Source: Halocafeteria seosinensis (Eukaryota > Sar > Bigyra > Bicosoecida). Taken from it: a DNA stretch of 32,690 bases. The notes beneath the pieces were generated by a model that searched no databases, was not told the DNA's origin, and saw nothing but the letters and a program-made list of their open reading frames with translations. Positions within the stretch are counted from its first letter, which is position 1. Each line of letters begins with the position of its first letter. The translations under genes were made by a program, and so were the position numbers. Location: contig LVLI01000238.1 of assembly GCA_001687465.1 (NCBI GenBank), positions 1 to 32,690 on the forward strand. Reading direction: 5' to 3'. Shown here piece after piece: positions 18,601 through 27,000 of the stretch.

Positions 18601-20652
18601 ACTTGGCTAGCGGTCGTTCCTCAATTAATTGCCAGAATAGCTATCCCTGACACGGAAATCCGTAGGCTTCTTCACTCTCTATTGATAAGGGTTGGCGTAA
18701 GGCACCCACAAGCGCTGGTTTATCCTCTAACAGTCGCGGCTAAGAGTACATCATCTGCCCGACAGCGCAGTGCAATGGAACTGCTATCGTCCCTGCGAGA
18801 GACCCATCCTCTCCTTATTGATCAAGCTCAACTGGTTTCTGAAGAGCTGATCCGAGTAGCGATTTTATGGCACGAGGAGTGGCATTCTGCGCTGGAGGAA
18901 GCGTCGAAGTTACATTTTACCGAGAAAAATACCGAGGGTATGCTAGAAACCCTTTTACCCTTGCATGAAAAGGTCGCTCGCGGTGGTAATACCGCCCACG
19001 AAATGACATTCGTCCAGTCGTATGGACGTGACCTAGCGAAAGCACACGATTGGTTAAAAAGGTATGAAAGACACAAGGATGAAAACGACATTAGTGCTGC
19101 ATGGAAAATCTATTACAACGTCTTCAAGCGGATCGATAATTCCTTATCTCAATTGAAGAATATTGAGCTTCAGTATGTATCTCAATCATTGCTGTCAGCA
19201 ACAAATCTAAAGCTGGCAATTCCCGGGACTTACTCTGCTGGATTCCCTGTTGTTCGTATCCGAGCGTTTTCTCCCTCAGTAGCTGTGATCCCTTCTAAGC
19301 AACGTCCGCGGAAGCTAACCTTAGCTGGTTCTGACGGAAGGATGTATACCTTCTTGCTGAAAGGCCATGAAGATCTCCGGCAAGATGAGCGTGCAATGCA
19401 ATTGTTTGGACTTGTTAACACTTTGCTGGCTAACGATGCGGAAACGTCAAAACGAGACTTGGCTATTCGCAGATATAGTGTCACTCCATTAAGCCACAAT
19501 GCTGGTATCGTCGGTTGGGTTCCAAATTGTGACACTCTTCATTCCTTGATAGAGGAGCATCGTAACAGTAGAATGGTACTCCTCAACGTTGAGCACCGAT
19601 TGATGCAAGCCATGGCACCGATGTACGATGAGCTAACTGCTCTTCAAAAAGTAGAAGTCTTTCGATATGCCCTCGAAAACACTTCCGGGAAAGATCTAGA
19701 TCGGGTTATGTGGCTCAAGAGTCTATCGTCAGAAATGTGGCTACGTCGCCGTACAAATTTCACGAGGTCGTTGTCGGTTATGTCGATTGTTGGCTACATT
19801 TTAGGCCTCGGAGATCGGCATCCTTCTAATTTGATGCTTGACCGCACTACTGGGAAGGTAACTCATATAGACTTTGGGGACTGCTTCGAAGTGGCCATGA
19901 GACGGGATAAATTTCCCGAAAAGATTCCGTTTCGTCTAACGCGGATGCTGGTTAATGCGATGGAAGTATCAGGCATAGAGGGGAATTTTCGGAGTACTGC
20001 GGAAGCAACAATGCGGGTGCTGCGCCAGCACAGAGACAGTGTGATGGCAATGCTCGAAGCATTTGTCCATGATCCCCTGATCAATTGGAGGCTATTAGGC
20101 ACCAACGAAGAGGAAAAGCCGTCACCATCCGCGGATCAAGATGAAGGCAGGACGGAGAAGGGCAATGAGATTTCCCAACAGGACATCTCACAGCGCGATC
20201 AAGATCAGGGAGCAGCAGGCCAGGGTACCACGGATAACGTTCCACCTAAGCGGCGTGGAGATCGTGAAAGAGAGTTGATTCAAGCTCTTGGGCCTGAAGG
20301 AATGGATGCACCTGCTGAGGCTCTAAACGACCGAGCAGTCCAGGTCTTGACGCGTATCAAGGCTAAGCTCACGGGGAGAGATTTCATCGATGATCCGATG
20401 TCTCCGAGGAAGAAGAGTTCCGTCCTCGGAAATCGGAGTAAGGAGTACTACGAACAACATGGCGGGGAAGAAGCTCCTCGCCCGTCACGAAAGAGTGCAA
20501 CCGAAGCTGGTAGAAGTGGATTTGGTCGGGCTTCAGGAGATCTCGAAGGGAATTCTTTGTCCGTTCAATCTCAAGTACAACGCTTAGTGGAACACGCTTC
20601 CTCGCACGAGAATCTATCGCAGCTATATGTAGGCTGGTGTCCCTTCTGGTGA
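9697..20652 (+). CDS. TOR: Target of rapamycin (TOR) Ser/Thr kinase, expanded form
   Basis: One uninterrupted exon of 3651 aa; the ATG follows an in-frame TAG at 9688. TOR is the catalytic subunit of TORC1/TORC2, a phosphatidylinositol-3-kinase-related kinase that couples nutrients to growth. Order: N-terminal HEAT repeats (about 1-1900, broken by insertions); highly conserved TREDWVEWMRRL...SPSPALRAC block (about 1976-2030); FAT (about 2080-2970, with large insertions); FRB (3049-3145); PI3K-like kinase with K3222 (LLKGHEDLRQDER), GLGDRHPSN (D3373) and HIDFGD (D3392); FATC ending GWCPFW. Usual TORs are about 2400-2550 aa; the excess is Ser-, acidic- or Asn-rich insertions near residues 445-625, 690-800, 1240-1410, 1590-1655, 1880-1968, 2489-2645 and 3469-3622. 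Catalytic and FRB residues are intact, so the kinase should be active and rapamycin binding is plausible. Confidence 0.98.
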   Translation: MEALEELANASSPYSRAVAAHQLRYRVTTLSKEMPADSFLKFINYLIKRISELLNAPQDTSKMAGVYAIYELISAQTKEVDVKSQVVRFANYLRTIIGLSTADPAVLKMAAKAIGRLAAVGSTVAPSFLGFEINRALERLEYQESSEGQLFSSVSILREAAENAPTLFYKSIERFFKNVWTALSHSKPLVRESAAKTLGSCLKLTKRRKSQRHDEYCEDIYSNALTAFNNSGATWEAIHGALLALRELIMHADEFCSPKFTEICSCALKYRDVRDRLIRGTIIDILPRLAAFDPNGFVHGYVDLTLEYLLGTLRDLQERGPAFVAVGSVALAVKDYYPLSSLRPQLDKIVSLIKEALTPKRNRPFCTDALKCVAMLSDAVGPSLITYMHDLLEPMFAAGLTPELTHALKQLVSNIPPLLELIQERLLHEVSFILSGKPFPPPGQEFASFLPSNAPAAVSAASKAATAHRFRSRSHSQSAQKEGVDSSTDHSGSVDGSSSGGNKIGRLMGESVGSMSAAAAAVAAATNRDTMDMGLEYRGAQVNSAMIKSQQAFMGTGPDSREIRSEKSNIAWTRSMLAGTATGGGGAAITNAKFSMASPEAASQSGASGSSSLLSMQSKKSSQPLLTRVQRISLALRTLATFDFRGISLLPFVRHIVLLYADDPDLSIRRDAIVTTSMLLVSPSGCRLDKATVTSEKRRWQQKEFCSSDGQQTGSQTNGATDPGEIDTSASHPAGIRNLNRNLQSVLFPEAWYLFLDRDLEPYRGEKLRGEVDDSLRWNVNDTNKAGERAEHKQEGSMFVGGVLPVVLMDAGPTLELVNEILQRLIMAAVGDPHPYIRMLTLQCLGAGMRVLSITGKDNPQLIKPEGLYTLGTNWAIEYQPKHHVVYPFGSLEGGWFDALLAQPVALRTLCFSLHDEHHSVREMAVFLLGRLTHRNPSGVMPSLRRLLMEILQELELGAPARNSKHNDVSVESWKPEKMNSMGASNAMANQYLDSIPGYSLKDPPRDPVRDQEQAVRLLGFVIKAAHRLVSPYVRPILRTLLPKLAIDTVTRSNRNPEEEGHHDAELELDQDLQRDESDDSYRENENADMLPLVDSNLVSSALSTLGELSEIGAESMLPYFHKLTRLIIHTIGNRGEPQNQKVAVDTLTLLAGNAGRVVLPYIEHPTLLPLLLSLLRSEPGSSSTKTPQRPAVSNGGDNEVPWQLQKSVLRCVGVLGSLDPHRYQLSQIALLQLKRNASMFNNERNNQLVGLATHERQANAHAAIQAALAAARNNRAGVLGVGSTDPNVSNVMATIGFDLGDDDEDDEVGGWWWRWAWAQDDDYDDESATLRDPASVIDGVDAVDPIMAAVEGIADEDTALSIKSTLAEGAQRGRLHLKSDGATGSTMLSESGLSIMGAANQGRSAASILPSNFAERDVYFSTVALTSLLRILSDPSLTDHHPTVLQAVTWIFRSLGQRCVKFLPHVVPAFLNILRQRVRSLREIGGAAALLGLKNKSDSIVAGSSQNPANSSGNASLREAILQQLGVLVLLVKEHMRTYLPRLFGLLHELWPASLAAVLRLVEHIALALPNEFNNYVPGILVHILATLQNPTDPLASSAEALARSARASGTGGYDSGTSSALTRYSTGGGTMTNDEGVDQAEAHGAKTDDSISRATPEQLLEKGVALCRHVLSTVASLGSLLEPYLDQLLPAILCLADRNDLPPALRRHAVVTLTKLARGGVSLVDHSSQILHCLSRIIAGHLAWAMPGRVYSYDTESSNIYSKSSKHQPDAKASSNTKALKRSACDLCCWVACQMREEFLVFVPLLRRALVASDTQHQTLEGLMSMLLGGIPLPPDPVDFAYVVSELSWRDWVPFLDLEDLKDIRENLGTEMLSLGSEVAVTRKQRENTLKTNFDGVGDETIDEDDEEYDHTNIDTDADSSAQDKVNAALGVVTGATVVEEGDGGNVGGNEGMEKLEVNEEALARAWDTEGRVTREDWVEWMRRLTVELLRYSPSPALRACWNPAQVYYPLARELFNAAFVSCWSEMRSPSQKHLLDAIETALHASKTPNEILHALLNLAEFMEHDEKALPMDIRTLGRLAEKCQAYAKALRYKEREYEQYLTGDGVSSNVSNSAGHRPQQTGNDYEGFGSTHSNVKTHSAIVESLIGINNQLEQPEAAIGILKYTQAQAAVGDRDTMGKLGIGVHTAPDVNQNTDAESRYFSWGLLEIKETWYEKLGRWEDALEAYNRKFAENYSTIQEGENGNLVRVSMPSHLTGFNTDKSASEAYVPLTLQLGRMRCLKALGEWVELQQSATELWPQLSVKESIDAVAPLAAQSSWALGDWKSMEMFSRYTQSKTMDGTLFRAVYSIYAHKFESAKSYIERARKLVSGNLSAVEAETYTRSYKSLVTVQQLTEMEEIIHYLRLRSAGEVEAAERYMQHVRPLWERRLKGCQQNADVWQNMLSVRALVRQTEEDLDSWIKFANLSRREHRVSMSRRILLGIGMDGNGGFQQGSASTVVETGGLACFPPPQNSQFPQSSSKRYVTGNAIPMLSSSVLKQSQQNSTDDKSSNNPNSPAVVGVGVTGAGYFDQPHSSRESAQSSASEVSASQSQHLRTPGWAVSTRQSPDGPMPHAYPVQVGTQGYDGASLDNQTYEGALVNNCVGMLGDIRPHPKVDFAFAKHLWASGSEFAAISHLTRLVTELDKAGGTKIEMGNYSHSLGERTTTADNEDMLPQIRRIDRSPYKYGFGSILDEETSRQLRMQCHLKLGEWKWYLMETHGTLDVHGSHNNSNAGTGPHEDTTMPKEGYAESEELSSRASFYRAQSSEDFMRILQSILGDYKASTDAVPRNYRAWHAWALANFQAAQRLHVSLSDTSAGEDKKNSGGKKSKPKRTSLGFGFNVLASRENQSSEESENQRRMVAAHVVPAVRGFFKSINLGRGRLRAHVLQDLLRLLTLWFTFGGTGQPEVRKELENGLASGFIGVDTWLAVVPQLIARIAIPDTEIRRLLHSLLIRVGVRHPQALVYPLTVAAKSTSSARQRSAMELLSSLRETHPLLIDQAQLVSEELIRVAILWHEEWHSALEEASKLHFTEKNTEGMLETLLPLHEKVARGGNTAHEMTFVQSYGRDLAKAHDWLKRYERHKDENDISAAWKIYYNVFKRIDNSLSQLKNIELQYVSQSLLSATNLKLAIPGTYSAGFPVVRIRAFSPSVAVIPSKQRPRKLTLAGSDGRMYTFLLKGHEDLRQDERAMQLFGLVNTLLANDAETSKRDLAIRRYSVTPLSHNAGIVGWVPNCDTLHSLIEEHRNSRMVLLNVEHRLMQAMAPMYDELTALQKVEVFRYALENTSGKDLDRVMWLKSLSSEMWLRRRTNFTRSLSVMSIVGYILGLGDRHPSNLMLDRTTGKVTHIDFGDCFEVAMRRDKFPEKIPFRLTRMLVNAMEVSGIEGNFRSTAEATMRVLRQHRDSVMAMLEAFVHDPLINWRLLGTNEEEKPSPSADQDEGRTEKGNEISQQDISQRDQDQGAAGQGTTDNVPPKRRGDRERELIQALGPEGMDAPAEALNDRAVQVLTRIKAKLTGRDFIDDPMSPRKKSSVLGNRSKEYYEQHGGEEAPRPSRKSATEAGRSGFGRASGDLEGNSLSVQSQVQRLVEHASSHENLSQLYVGWCPFW

Positions 20653-20784
20653 TTTGTATATGGTATACGTGTGTGCAATTAATAGATGAGAACACGATTC
20701 TTGCAAACGGAAAACTATGAGCACTGTACCGCTTCCTTACCGCGCAGGTACTGACTGATTGCCAAACGAGAGCAACGCGGATGT

Positions 20785-21933
20785 TTACGGAGTAGTCAAT
20801 TCTGGATTCGGAATGATATCTCGGCTGATGATTAGTCGCTGAATCTGGGAGGTGCCTTCATAGATTTGATAGATCTTGGCATCGCGCATTAGCTTTTCCA
20901 CGGGGTATTCGGTGTTAAAGCCGTTCCCACCAAAGATCTGCACGGCGTCCGTTACGACTTTGTTGCAGTGGTCAGCAGCATACGCTTTCGCCATGGATGC
21001 AAGATGCGTGTTCCGTTCTCCCGAATCTACCATCCATGCCGCTTTATAGGTCATAAGCCGCGCAGCTTCGATTCCCATTGCCATGTCAGCAATCATAAAT
21101 GCTACCGCCTGATGCATAGCGATCGGCTTCCCCATTGTTTTCCTTTCTTTGCTGTACGCGACAGCTTCATCCATTGCGCGCCGGGCCAAACCAACGGCTC
21201 CAGCGGCTACAGGAGGTCGAGTATGATCAAAGGCTTGCATAGCAATCCTGAACCCTTGACCTTCACTCCCGAGCACATTTTCTTGAGGGACTTCTACGTC
21301 TTCGAATGTAACAGCACGAGTGTCACTGCATCGTTGCCCCATGTTCACTTCTTTCTTACCAACATGAATACCGGGGGAATCAGCATCCACAACGAATCCG
21401 GTGAATGCCTTGCCGGTAGGGGTTTCAGGATCGTCGCTGGTCCTTGCCAAGACAAAATACCAATTAGCCACACCACCGTTAGTAATCCACATTTTGTTCC
21501 CGTTCAAAATGTACTTGTCCCCTTTCTTGACAGCCTTCGTTTTGGCCCCAGCGACGTCACTTCCCGCTTGCGGTTCGGTTACACAGTAGGCTGCTTGAAG
21601 TGGTTCCTCCGTCATACGTCCTAGATACTTCTTCTTCTGCTCTTCATTGCCAGCAACAATAACTGGTGCCTCCGCGAGACCATTTCCTTCGATGGCAGTC
21701 ATCATGCCGGTACAACCATATGCGAGCTCTTCGGCAATGACGACACCCTCGATAGCTCCGAGCCCAGCTCCACCGTAATCGGCTGGGATATGAGTGTTTA
21801 CAAGACCAAGCTCCCAGGCTTTATTGAATATTTCTCGAGGATACTCCATAGATGTATCGTATTCCTTTTCCTTTGGCATCATTTCTTCCTTTGCGAACTT
21901 CCTTGACAGTTCTTGGATAGCACGTTGGTCGTC
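20785..21933 (-). CDS. Medium-chain-type acyl-CoA dehydrogenase (main exon)
   Basis: On the minus strand, an exon starting after an acceptor TTTTCGCAG (phase 0) encodes [20 protein letters not shown] and continues without break for 382 aa to the stop at 20785. It catalyses the FAD-dependent first step of beta-oxidation, passing electrons to ETF in mitochondria. The three ACAD parts are present: N-terminal helical domain, middle beta domain ([27 protein letters not shown]) and C-terminal helical domain with [20 protein letters not shown] and the catalytic-base motif [10 protein letters not shown]. Glu in this loop (E376 of mature mammalian MCAD) and the flanking sequence match the medium-chain family best; exact chain-length preference is inferred. 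The C-terminus PELTTP is not a PTS1. It converges with TOR, with 132 bp between stops. Confidence 0.95.
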   Translation of the reverse strand, partial: DDQRAIQELSRKFAKEEMMPKEKEYDTSMEYPREIFNKAWELGLVNTHIPADYGGAGLGAIEGVVIAEELAYGCTGMMTAIEGNGLAEAPVIVAGNEEQKKKYLGRMTEEPLQAAYCVTEPQAGSDVAGAKTKAVKKGDKYILNGNKMWITNGGVANWYFVLARTSDDPETPTGKAFTGFVVDADSPGIHVGKKEVNMGQRCSDTRAVTFEDVEVPQENVLGSEGQGFRIAMQAFDHTRPPVAAGAVGLARRAMDEAVAYSKERKTMGKPIAMHQAVAFMIADMAMGIEAARLMTYKAAWMVDSGERNTHLASMAKAYAADHCNKVVTDAVQIFGGNGFNTEYPVEKLMRDAKIYQIYEGTSQIQRLIISRDIIPNPELTTP

Positions 21934-22013
21934 CTGCGAAAAGGGGGATCACATACTTGTTACCATACCATTCCATACCATACCCGAAGCTAACTTTCTC
22001 ATTCCTGTTTCAC

Positions 22014-22205
22014 CGCCCTTCTAAGGTATAAGGTTGTTGTCCTCCCCTGGTATGCTACACCCGCGCACCCACGCGGCACACAACACTGTCTGTCGTAAAA
22101 GACACGACAAACATTTCGGCGAGTTATTAAGTTTCCGCCCGAAATTCCGGAGGTGCCTTTTTTCCCCCTCATCATGGGGTGTATACAGTACAACCATGCG
22201 TGCAT
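22014..22205 (-). CDS. Candidate 5' exon of the acyl-CoA dehydrogenase (targeting peptide)
   Basis: The main exon starts at the first conserved helix, so a start codon and mitochondrial presequence must be upstream. A minus-strand frame beginning with ATG at 22205 (or MMRGKK at 22175), preceded by an in-frame TAG, is Arg/Lys-rich and nearly free of acidic residues. It can end at a GTGAAA donor, leaving an 80-nt phase-0 intron (21934-22013). Basic content suits a transit peptide, but the donor is weak and other short exons, such as MRKLASGM further downstream, cannot be excluded. Confidence 0.3.
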
Positions 22206-22514
22206 CTAGCAGAAACCCCAAGAGTGCATAGGATCTAACACTAACTCAGCTGTCCTTTCCTGAGTTTAGTGGGAGTAAACAGGGGTTCTGTGCGCCGCTG
22301 ACGTAGCCACCATCCTCCCTTCACACTCTGTTTCTCATTCTTGTCTATTGACCCCACGCTTGGTTATTACTTGGTACATACCGTGAGATTGAAATTCATG
22401 CCTCCGGTGGTTTCAGTGGACATCATCATTCTTGTCATGGTACGCGTGGTTTGGCGGCCCACAAGAGGACGGAGGACGGATTGCATCATCATCTTTTTTC
22501 TTAGTCTTCACTCA

Positions 22515-22535
22515 CTCTCTCTCTCACACACACAC
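22515..22535. repeat. CT/CA microsatellite
   Basis: CTCTCTCTCT runs directly into CACACACACA, a compound dinucleotide repeat in the divergent intergenic region. No function implied. Confidence 0.8.
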
Positions 22536-23480
22536 GGGGAGTACTAATAACAATAATAAAACGGGGTATAAATCCTGCTAGAGAAACAACGAACGGTTCG
22601 GTCGCAATAATCATCAAACCAACTTCCTTCCTGGGATTGGAATTTCAAGTTTCACCCACAACCAAACGCAAACGGTCCGGACCGGGAAAGAAGCGGTGTT
22701 TCCTGGAAAAGCCGAAGCCGCCAACCCAAAGACAAGAATTCGTGGTTGGTTGACTGTCGCTGAAGCCACGGAACATATGTATAGTGAACATGACGTCAGT
22801 GCGCGTCTGGCTATCGTATCTTCAGAACTTGTAGCCAGTGGACTGTTGTACAACTACTTCTTCTTGTACCGAAACGCGATAGTGGACCACGTGGTGGACG
22901 GACGGAGCAGCTTGCGCTTCTCCGACACGACTGGAATGAATGAGCTCGTTCTTCACGTACTAACGTCACTAAGGGGCTCTGTGAGTTGAGATTCAACAGA
23001 CGGAGTATGTTTCAAGTGTAATGTTTCGGGCTTGCTTAGTAAATCTGCCTGACCACACCTGGTCACAAGTTTGGAATTACCTGGTACTGCAGGAGATGAG
23101 GAAGCACTGTCGTATGGTACCGTAGTAGAACCATTTCTGGAAATGCTCACTTCATTTGAACCGACAAAACGAGTGCGCAATTTCCTGCTTCAGCCACCTG
23201 GCCAACTCGTTGCTTGTCGGTGGGTCACCCGTGGGTGGTACAGTGGTAGTACCAATTACACACTCACACACACACATATGTGACAGATTACACACTGTAA
23301 ACCTGAACCTGGGCCTGCACAGCCCTCGTCTCCCCCATGTGGCGTGGCCTTTGCGTTCAAGTCTCAACCATTAGCCAGATAATATGGGGACTGTAGCTGT
23401 AAGCGGGTGGGAATTTTGAGCCAGCGAGATTAGAATCTCCCTTGAGTTGCGAGGTGGTTGAAGAAGGACCGCCGAAAGGG

Positions 23481-23518
23481 GCTCCCTGAGGGAGCAAAAA
23501 AGGTCGCCTGCGCGACCT
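23481..23518. repeat. Pair of adjacent GC-rich hairpins
   Basis: GCTCCCTGAGGGAGC (23481-23495) is a 7-bp inverted repeat around one base. Five A residues later, AGGTCGCCTGCGCGACCT (23501-23518) has a 7-bp perfect stem and a 4-nt loop. Two perfect GC-rich hairpins five bases apart are unlike the surrounding intergenic sequence. They could be a small structured RNA, a boundary element or a remnant of a dispersed palindromic repeat. Confidence 0.65.
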
Positions 23519-24018
23519 CTTCCGTCGAAGTCTGGAAGTTTCCTCCCCGTTCGTTCACCTTGGGAAAGCATGCATTGATTGGATGAATCCTAGGGGTATG
23601 GTGTGGCTGTTAAGTAAAGCACTTAGTAGAACGGAAAACGCACTAGACGGTTGCACTCCATAAAAGAAAGAGTCGGGAGTACTGTACCGTACCGGTAGCA
23701 AGGTGTCTCGGGAAGTTGGGTTGACACCACACAACCAGTTTTGTAGGACATTGTGCCTGTGCAAAGTGCTGATTTAGTTCAATTTACTATCGTATTTGAG
23801 TTGTTTGCGTGCTTGCTTGCCTGCCTGCTTTCAGGAACAAAACGACGACCAGGAAGAGGAAGAGGAAGCTGCTGCTGCTGCGGCTTGTGAGCTGGTGTAC
23901 GCATCCTGTGTTTAACATTAACGCGTCTCGCCCTGGCGGGCTTTATTTGGCCAAAACAATAGGAGTAAGGGTGTCGAAGCCCCCCACGACTGGGCACGTA
24001 AGAAAGGGCTAAAAGGAA

Positions 24019-27000
24019 ATGGAAGGGACACCTAGCTCGCCGAGGACGGCCGGTAACGGACCTGGGACTGGAAATAATCAACACGAGGACATTCAGCAAC
24101 GTCAGTCTCCGGACGATGGGGCTCACAGTGACCAGGACGGCGTCCAGAAAAGAATCGAGGACAAGACGGGAAGTACGGGAGACACTGAAACCACCGGCAG
24201 ATGGACAGACGGGAACCTGGAACAGGATTCGCCTCAGAGTGAACGTGCTGATGCTGGGCGTATACGCAAGGTGGAAATACCAAAGAGCCCGAGTACACAA
24301 CGTTCTGTTGAAGAAAGAAGCTCTATAGAGCAGGGGGATGCAACGGAACAATTGTACGAAGAACCAAACAAAGACTACGATGAGGAGGATAGGCAGGCCC
24401 AGGACGACCGACGATTTTACCCGGGCCTAGCTCCTAATATATCAGACATATCCGAGTCGGAGGATAGGGACGACAGTAGTGAGGAGGCTGCTCACCAGCT
24501 TCCAATCAACATGGTAAGAGGGCACAGCTTTCTGCGCAAGGAACTGTCTTCCGATGAATTTAGTCACTTCGAAGATCGAGAGGAGATGATGACTGTCGAT
24601 TATACTCCGGCAATCAACATTCGCCCAGTTGATCTTCATACCCCTCTACGGACCCTACGCTTAGGTAGAGATATCATAATTGCAATCTGTATCACCATAT
24701 ACAATGAAGACGCAGATGAACTAAGGATGACTCTTCGTGGAATAGGGGAAAACCTTTCGTACTTGGCGTCTGTTGGGGTTGACTGGACCCAAGTCCAGAT
24801 TGTTATTGTAGCTGACGGACGGAACAAACTGAATGAGTCCGTCCAAGAGTTTTTTGCAAAAGAATTGCTACTTTTCAATGAAGATCTATTGCTTAAGTCG
24901 CATAAAGGGAACCCCGTTACTTGCCACCTTTATGAAAAGACGGTTGAGATTGCGCGACACTCCTCACAGCGGCAATACTATTTTCCGATGCAAATATTAC
25001 TGGCTATGAAGGAGAAAAATGGCGGAAAATTAAACTCGCATCTTTGGTTTTTCAGTGGTTTCTGTCGACAGTTGCAGCCGAAATACGTATTTCTCGTAGA
25101 TTGTGGTACTGCCCCCAAGCGAGATGCAATAATGCACTTATACCGTAGGATGGAAGAAAATCCACAACTCGGAGGAGCAACAGGAGAAATTCAAGTCCGC
25201 ACTCCCCGGTTTTACCACATGCTTGAAGCTTCGCAGCACTTTGAGTACAAAGCAGCCCATATGCTGGATAAGCCCATGGAAAGTGTGTTTGGTTACCTGT
25301 CGGTACTTCCGGGCGCATTCTGTGCATACCGATGGGAGGCTATTCGGGGGGAACCTCTGTCCCAGTACTTCAAGTTGGAGGAAACCGGTGCGCAGCAGCT
25401 CGGTCCGTTTGCGGCAAACATGTACCTTGCAGGTGAGATAAATTATCGCTTGTATCACATTATATTGTTTGTCTCGTAGCGGTAATTGCTTACTACTGCA
25501 GAAGATAGGATTTTGTGCTACGAAGTGATCGCAAAGAAAAGGCGCAATTATACACTTTATTTTGATCACAACTCTGTGGCTGTGACTGACGTACCGGGGT
25601 CACTTCTTGAGCTAACAAAACAGCGGCGGAGGTGGCTCAATGGATCGTTTTTTGCGATACTGTACTATATAACAAAATTCTGGGGTTTGTTGAGTCGTAC
25701 GAGTCACTCGGTACCGCGGCGATTCTTCTTGATTATTCAGTTCTTCTATTATGTGAGCTTGATCTTCTTTAACTGGTTCGGAGTCTCGCTGTTGTATCTC
25801 AGTTTTTCCCTCATCATCGATCTGGCGATGGATCAACTTGAGTCGGAGACGTTGGCTTTGGCCCTGTTTTTTTCATTTCACATTGTTTACCTCTCGTTAA
25901 CATTCTTACAAGTACTTTTTGGACTCGGTGCCAAAGCGCAGGACGTTACTCGTGTTTATTTTGTCTCGTCTATTGTGTACGGTCTTCTGATCGTCTTGGC
26001 CATTGGATTGTCCGTGTGGCAACTAACTGCGGAGAACAGTTTGGCGCTGCTATTGATCTCTGTTTCAGCGTTCGGGACATTTTTCCTTTCTTCATGTATC
26101 TATGGGCAACTGTATACGATGATGTCCACGTTTGTTCAATATGTGTTTATGCTGCCTACGTTTCTAAACATGTTCATCGTTTATTCGTTGTGTAATATGC
26201 ATGATGTCTCATGGGGCACGAAGGAAGGAAATCTTCGAACACAGCTTGCCGAGGCGCGAGACAAAGTTGACCAAAAGAGTGGTGACGTTAAGGCCGGAGA
26301 AGACGGAGATACGCGTATGAAGAATCTGAGAGCGGCGGCGCGTCTGTTGCAGGGTAGTCAGTCGGATGGTGATCAGGCAGACGTGCCTATGGAAGACAAA
26401 GACCCCCATGCCGTTATGCTCAAGATAGCTGAACAGGCTGAGGAGGAGAGACATAAGGAGAAAGTTGAAAAGTAAGTAGTCTTTGCAAAACGCACAATTC
26501 TTCATCTCATCTCCATCATCTGGATCTGCAATTTCTTGGTTGTGATTCTTGGGCTCAGGAACAAGGAAAAGCTGCAGAGAGAAAATGATGAGCTCCGTCG
26601 CCGCTTCCAAGCGTTTAGGACGCGATTATTAGCGTTTTGGCTGTTCTGCAATGGGTAAGTTGACCTAAGAAGTCTTGCTATATTTTACCATCCTTTTACT
26701 GGTGGTTGTTTTTGCAGCACCGTAGCGTCGATAGTACTTGGATTCGGCCTTATCACTTACTTCGGTTGGTTTATGGCGGGCGCAGTCGGATTTCAGATGA
26801 TTTACAGACTAATTGGAGCATTTTGGTATCAGGGGGAGCGTTTGGTAAAGTATTGTTGGAGGAAAGTCTTTTCGTGGTGGTGCTGTTTCCGCTGTTGCTG
26901 GGAACGACACAAAATGCAACGGTTTCAGATTCGGGCGAAGGAACGACGACTCAAGCAACAGCGACAGATACGACGCTACATTGGTGGGTATGACGATGAG

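Larger units (their letters stand above)
22206..24018. other. Divergent intergenic region, ACAD / tandem chitin synthase
   Basis: About 1.8 kb between divergently transcribed genes, presumably holding both promoters. There is no convincing gene: 22696-22989 (97 codons) and its antisense frames lack recognisable domains. Contents: a CT/CA repeat at about 22515-22535; a CA repeat at 23265-23276; two adjacent GC-rich hairpins at 23481-23518; TTGC/CTGC repeats at about 23808-23830; and purine GGAAGA then GCT repeats at 23851-23881, just upstream of the tandem chitin synthase start. Confidence 0.6.

Noticed and set aside
22696-22989. 97-codon open frame in the divergent intergenic region.
   Set aside because: No domain or splice context, and comparable antisense frames exist. 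Length is within chance expectation.
23779-24351. 190-codon minus-strand frame over the start of the tandem chitin synthase.
   Set aside because: Antisense shadow of a disordered coding region plus leader, with no domain. The plus strand is supported by homology and splicing.
26473-26475. TAA stop that would end the first chitin synthase module, making two separate genes.
   Set aside because: It lies inside a good GTAAGT...CAG intron, and splicing restores a coiled stretch matching module 2. The next long exon continues in the same frame into module 2.
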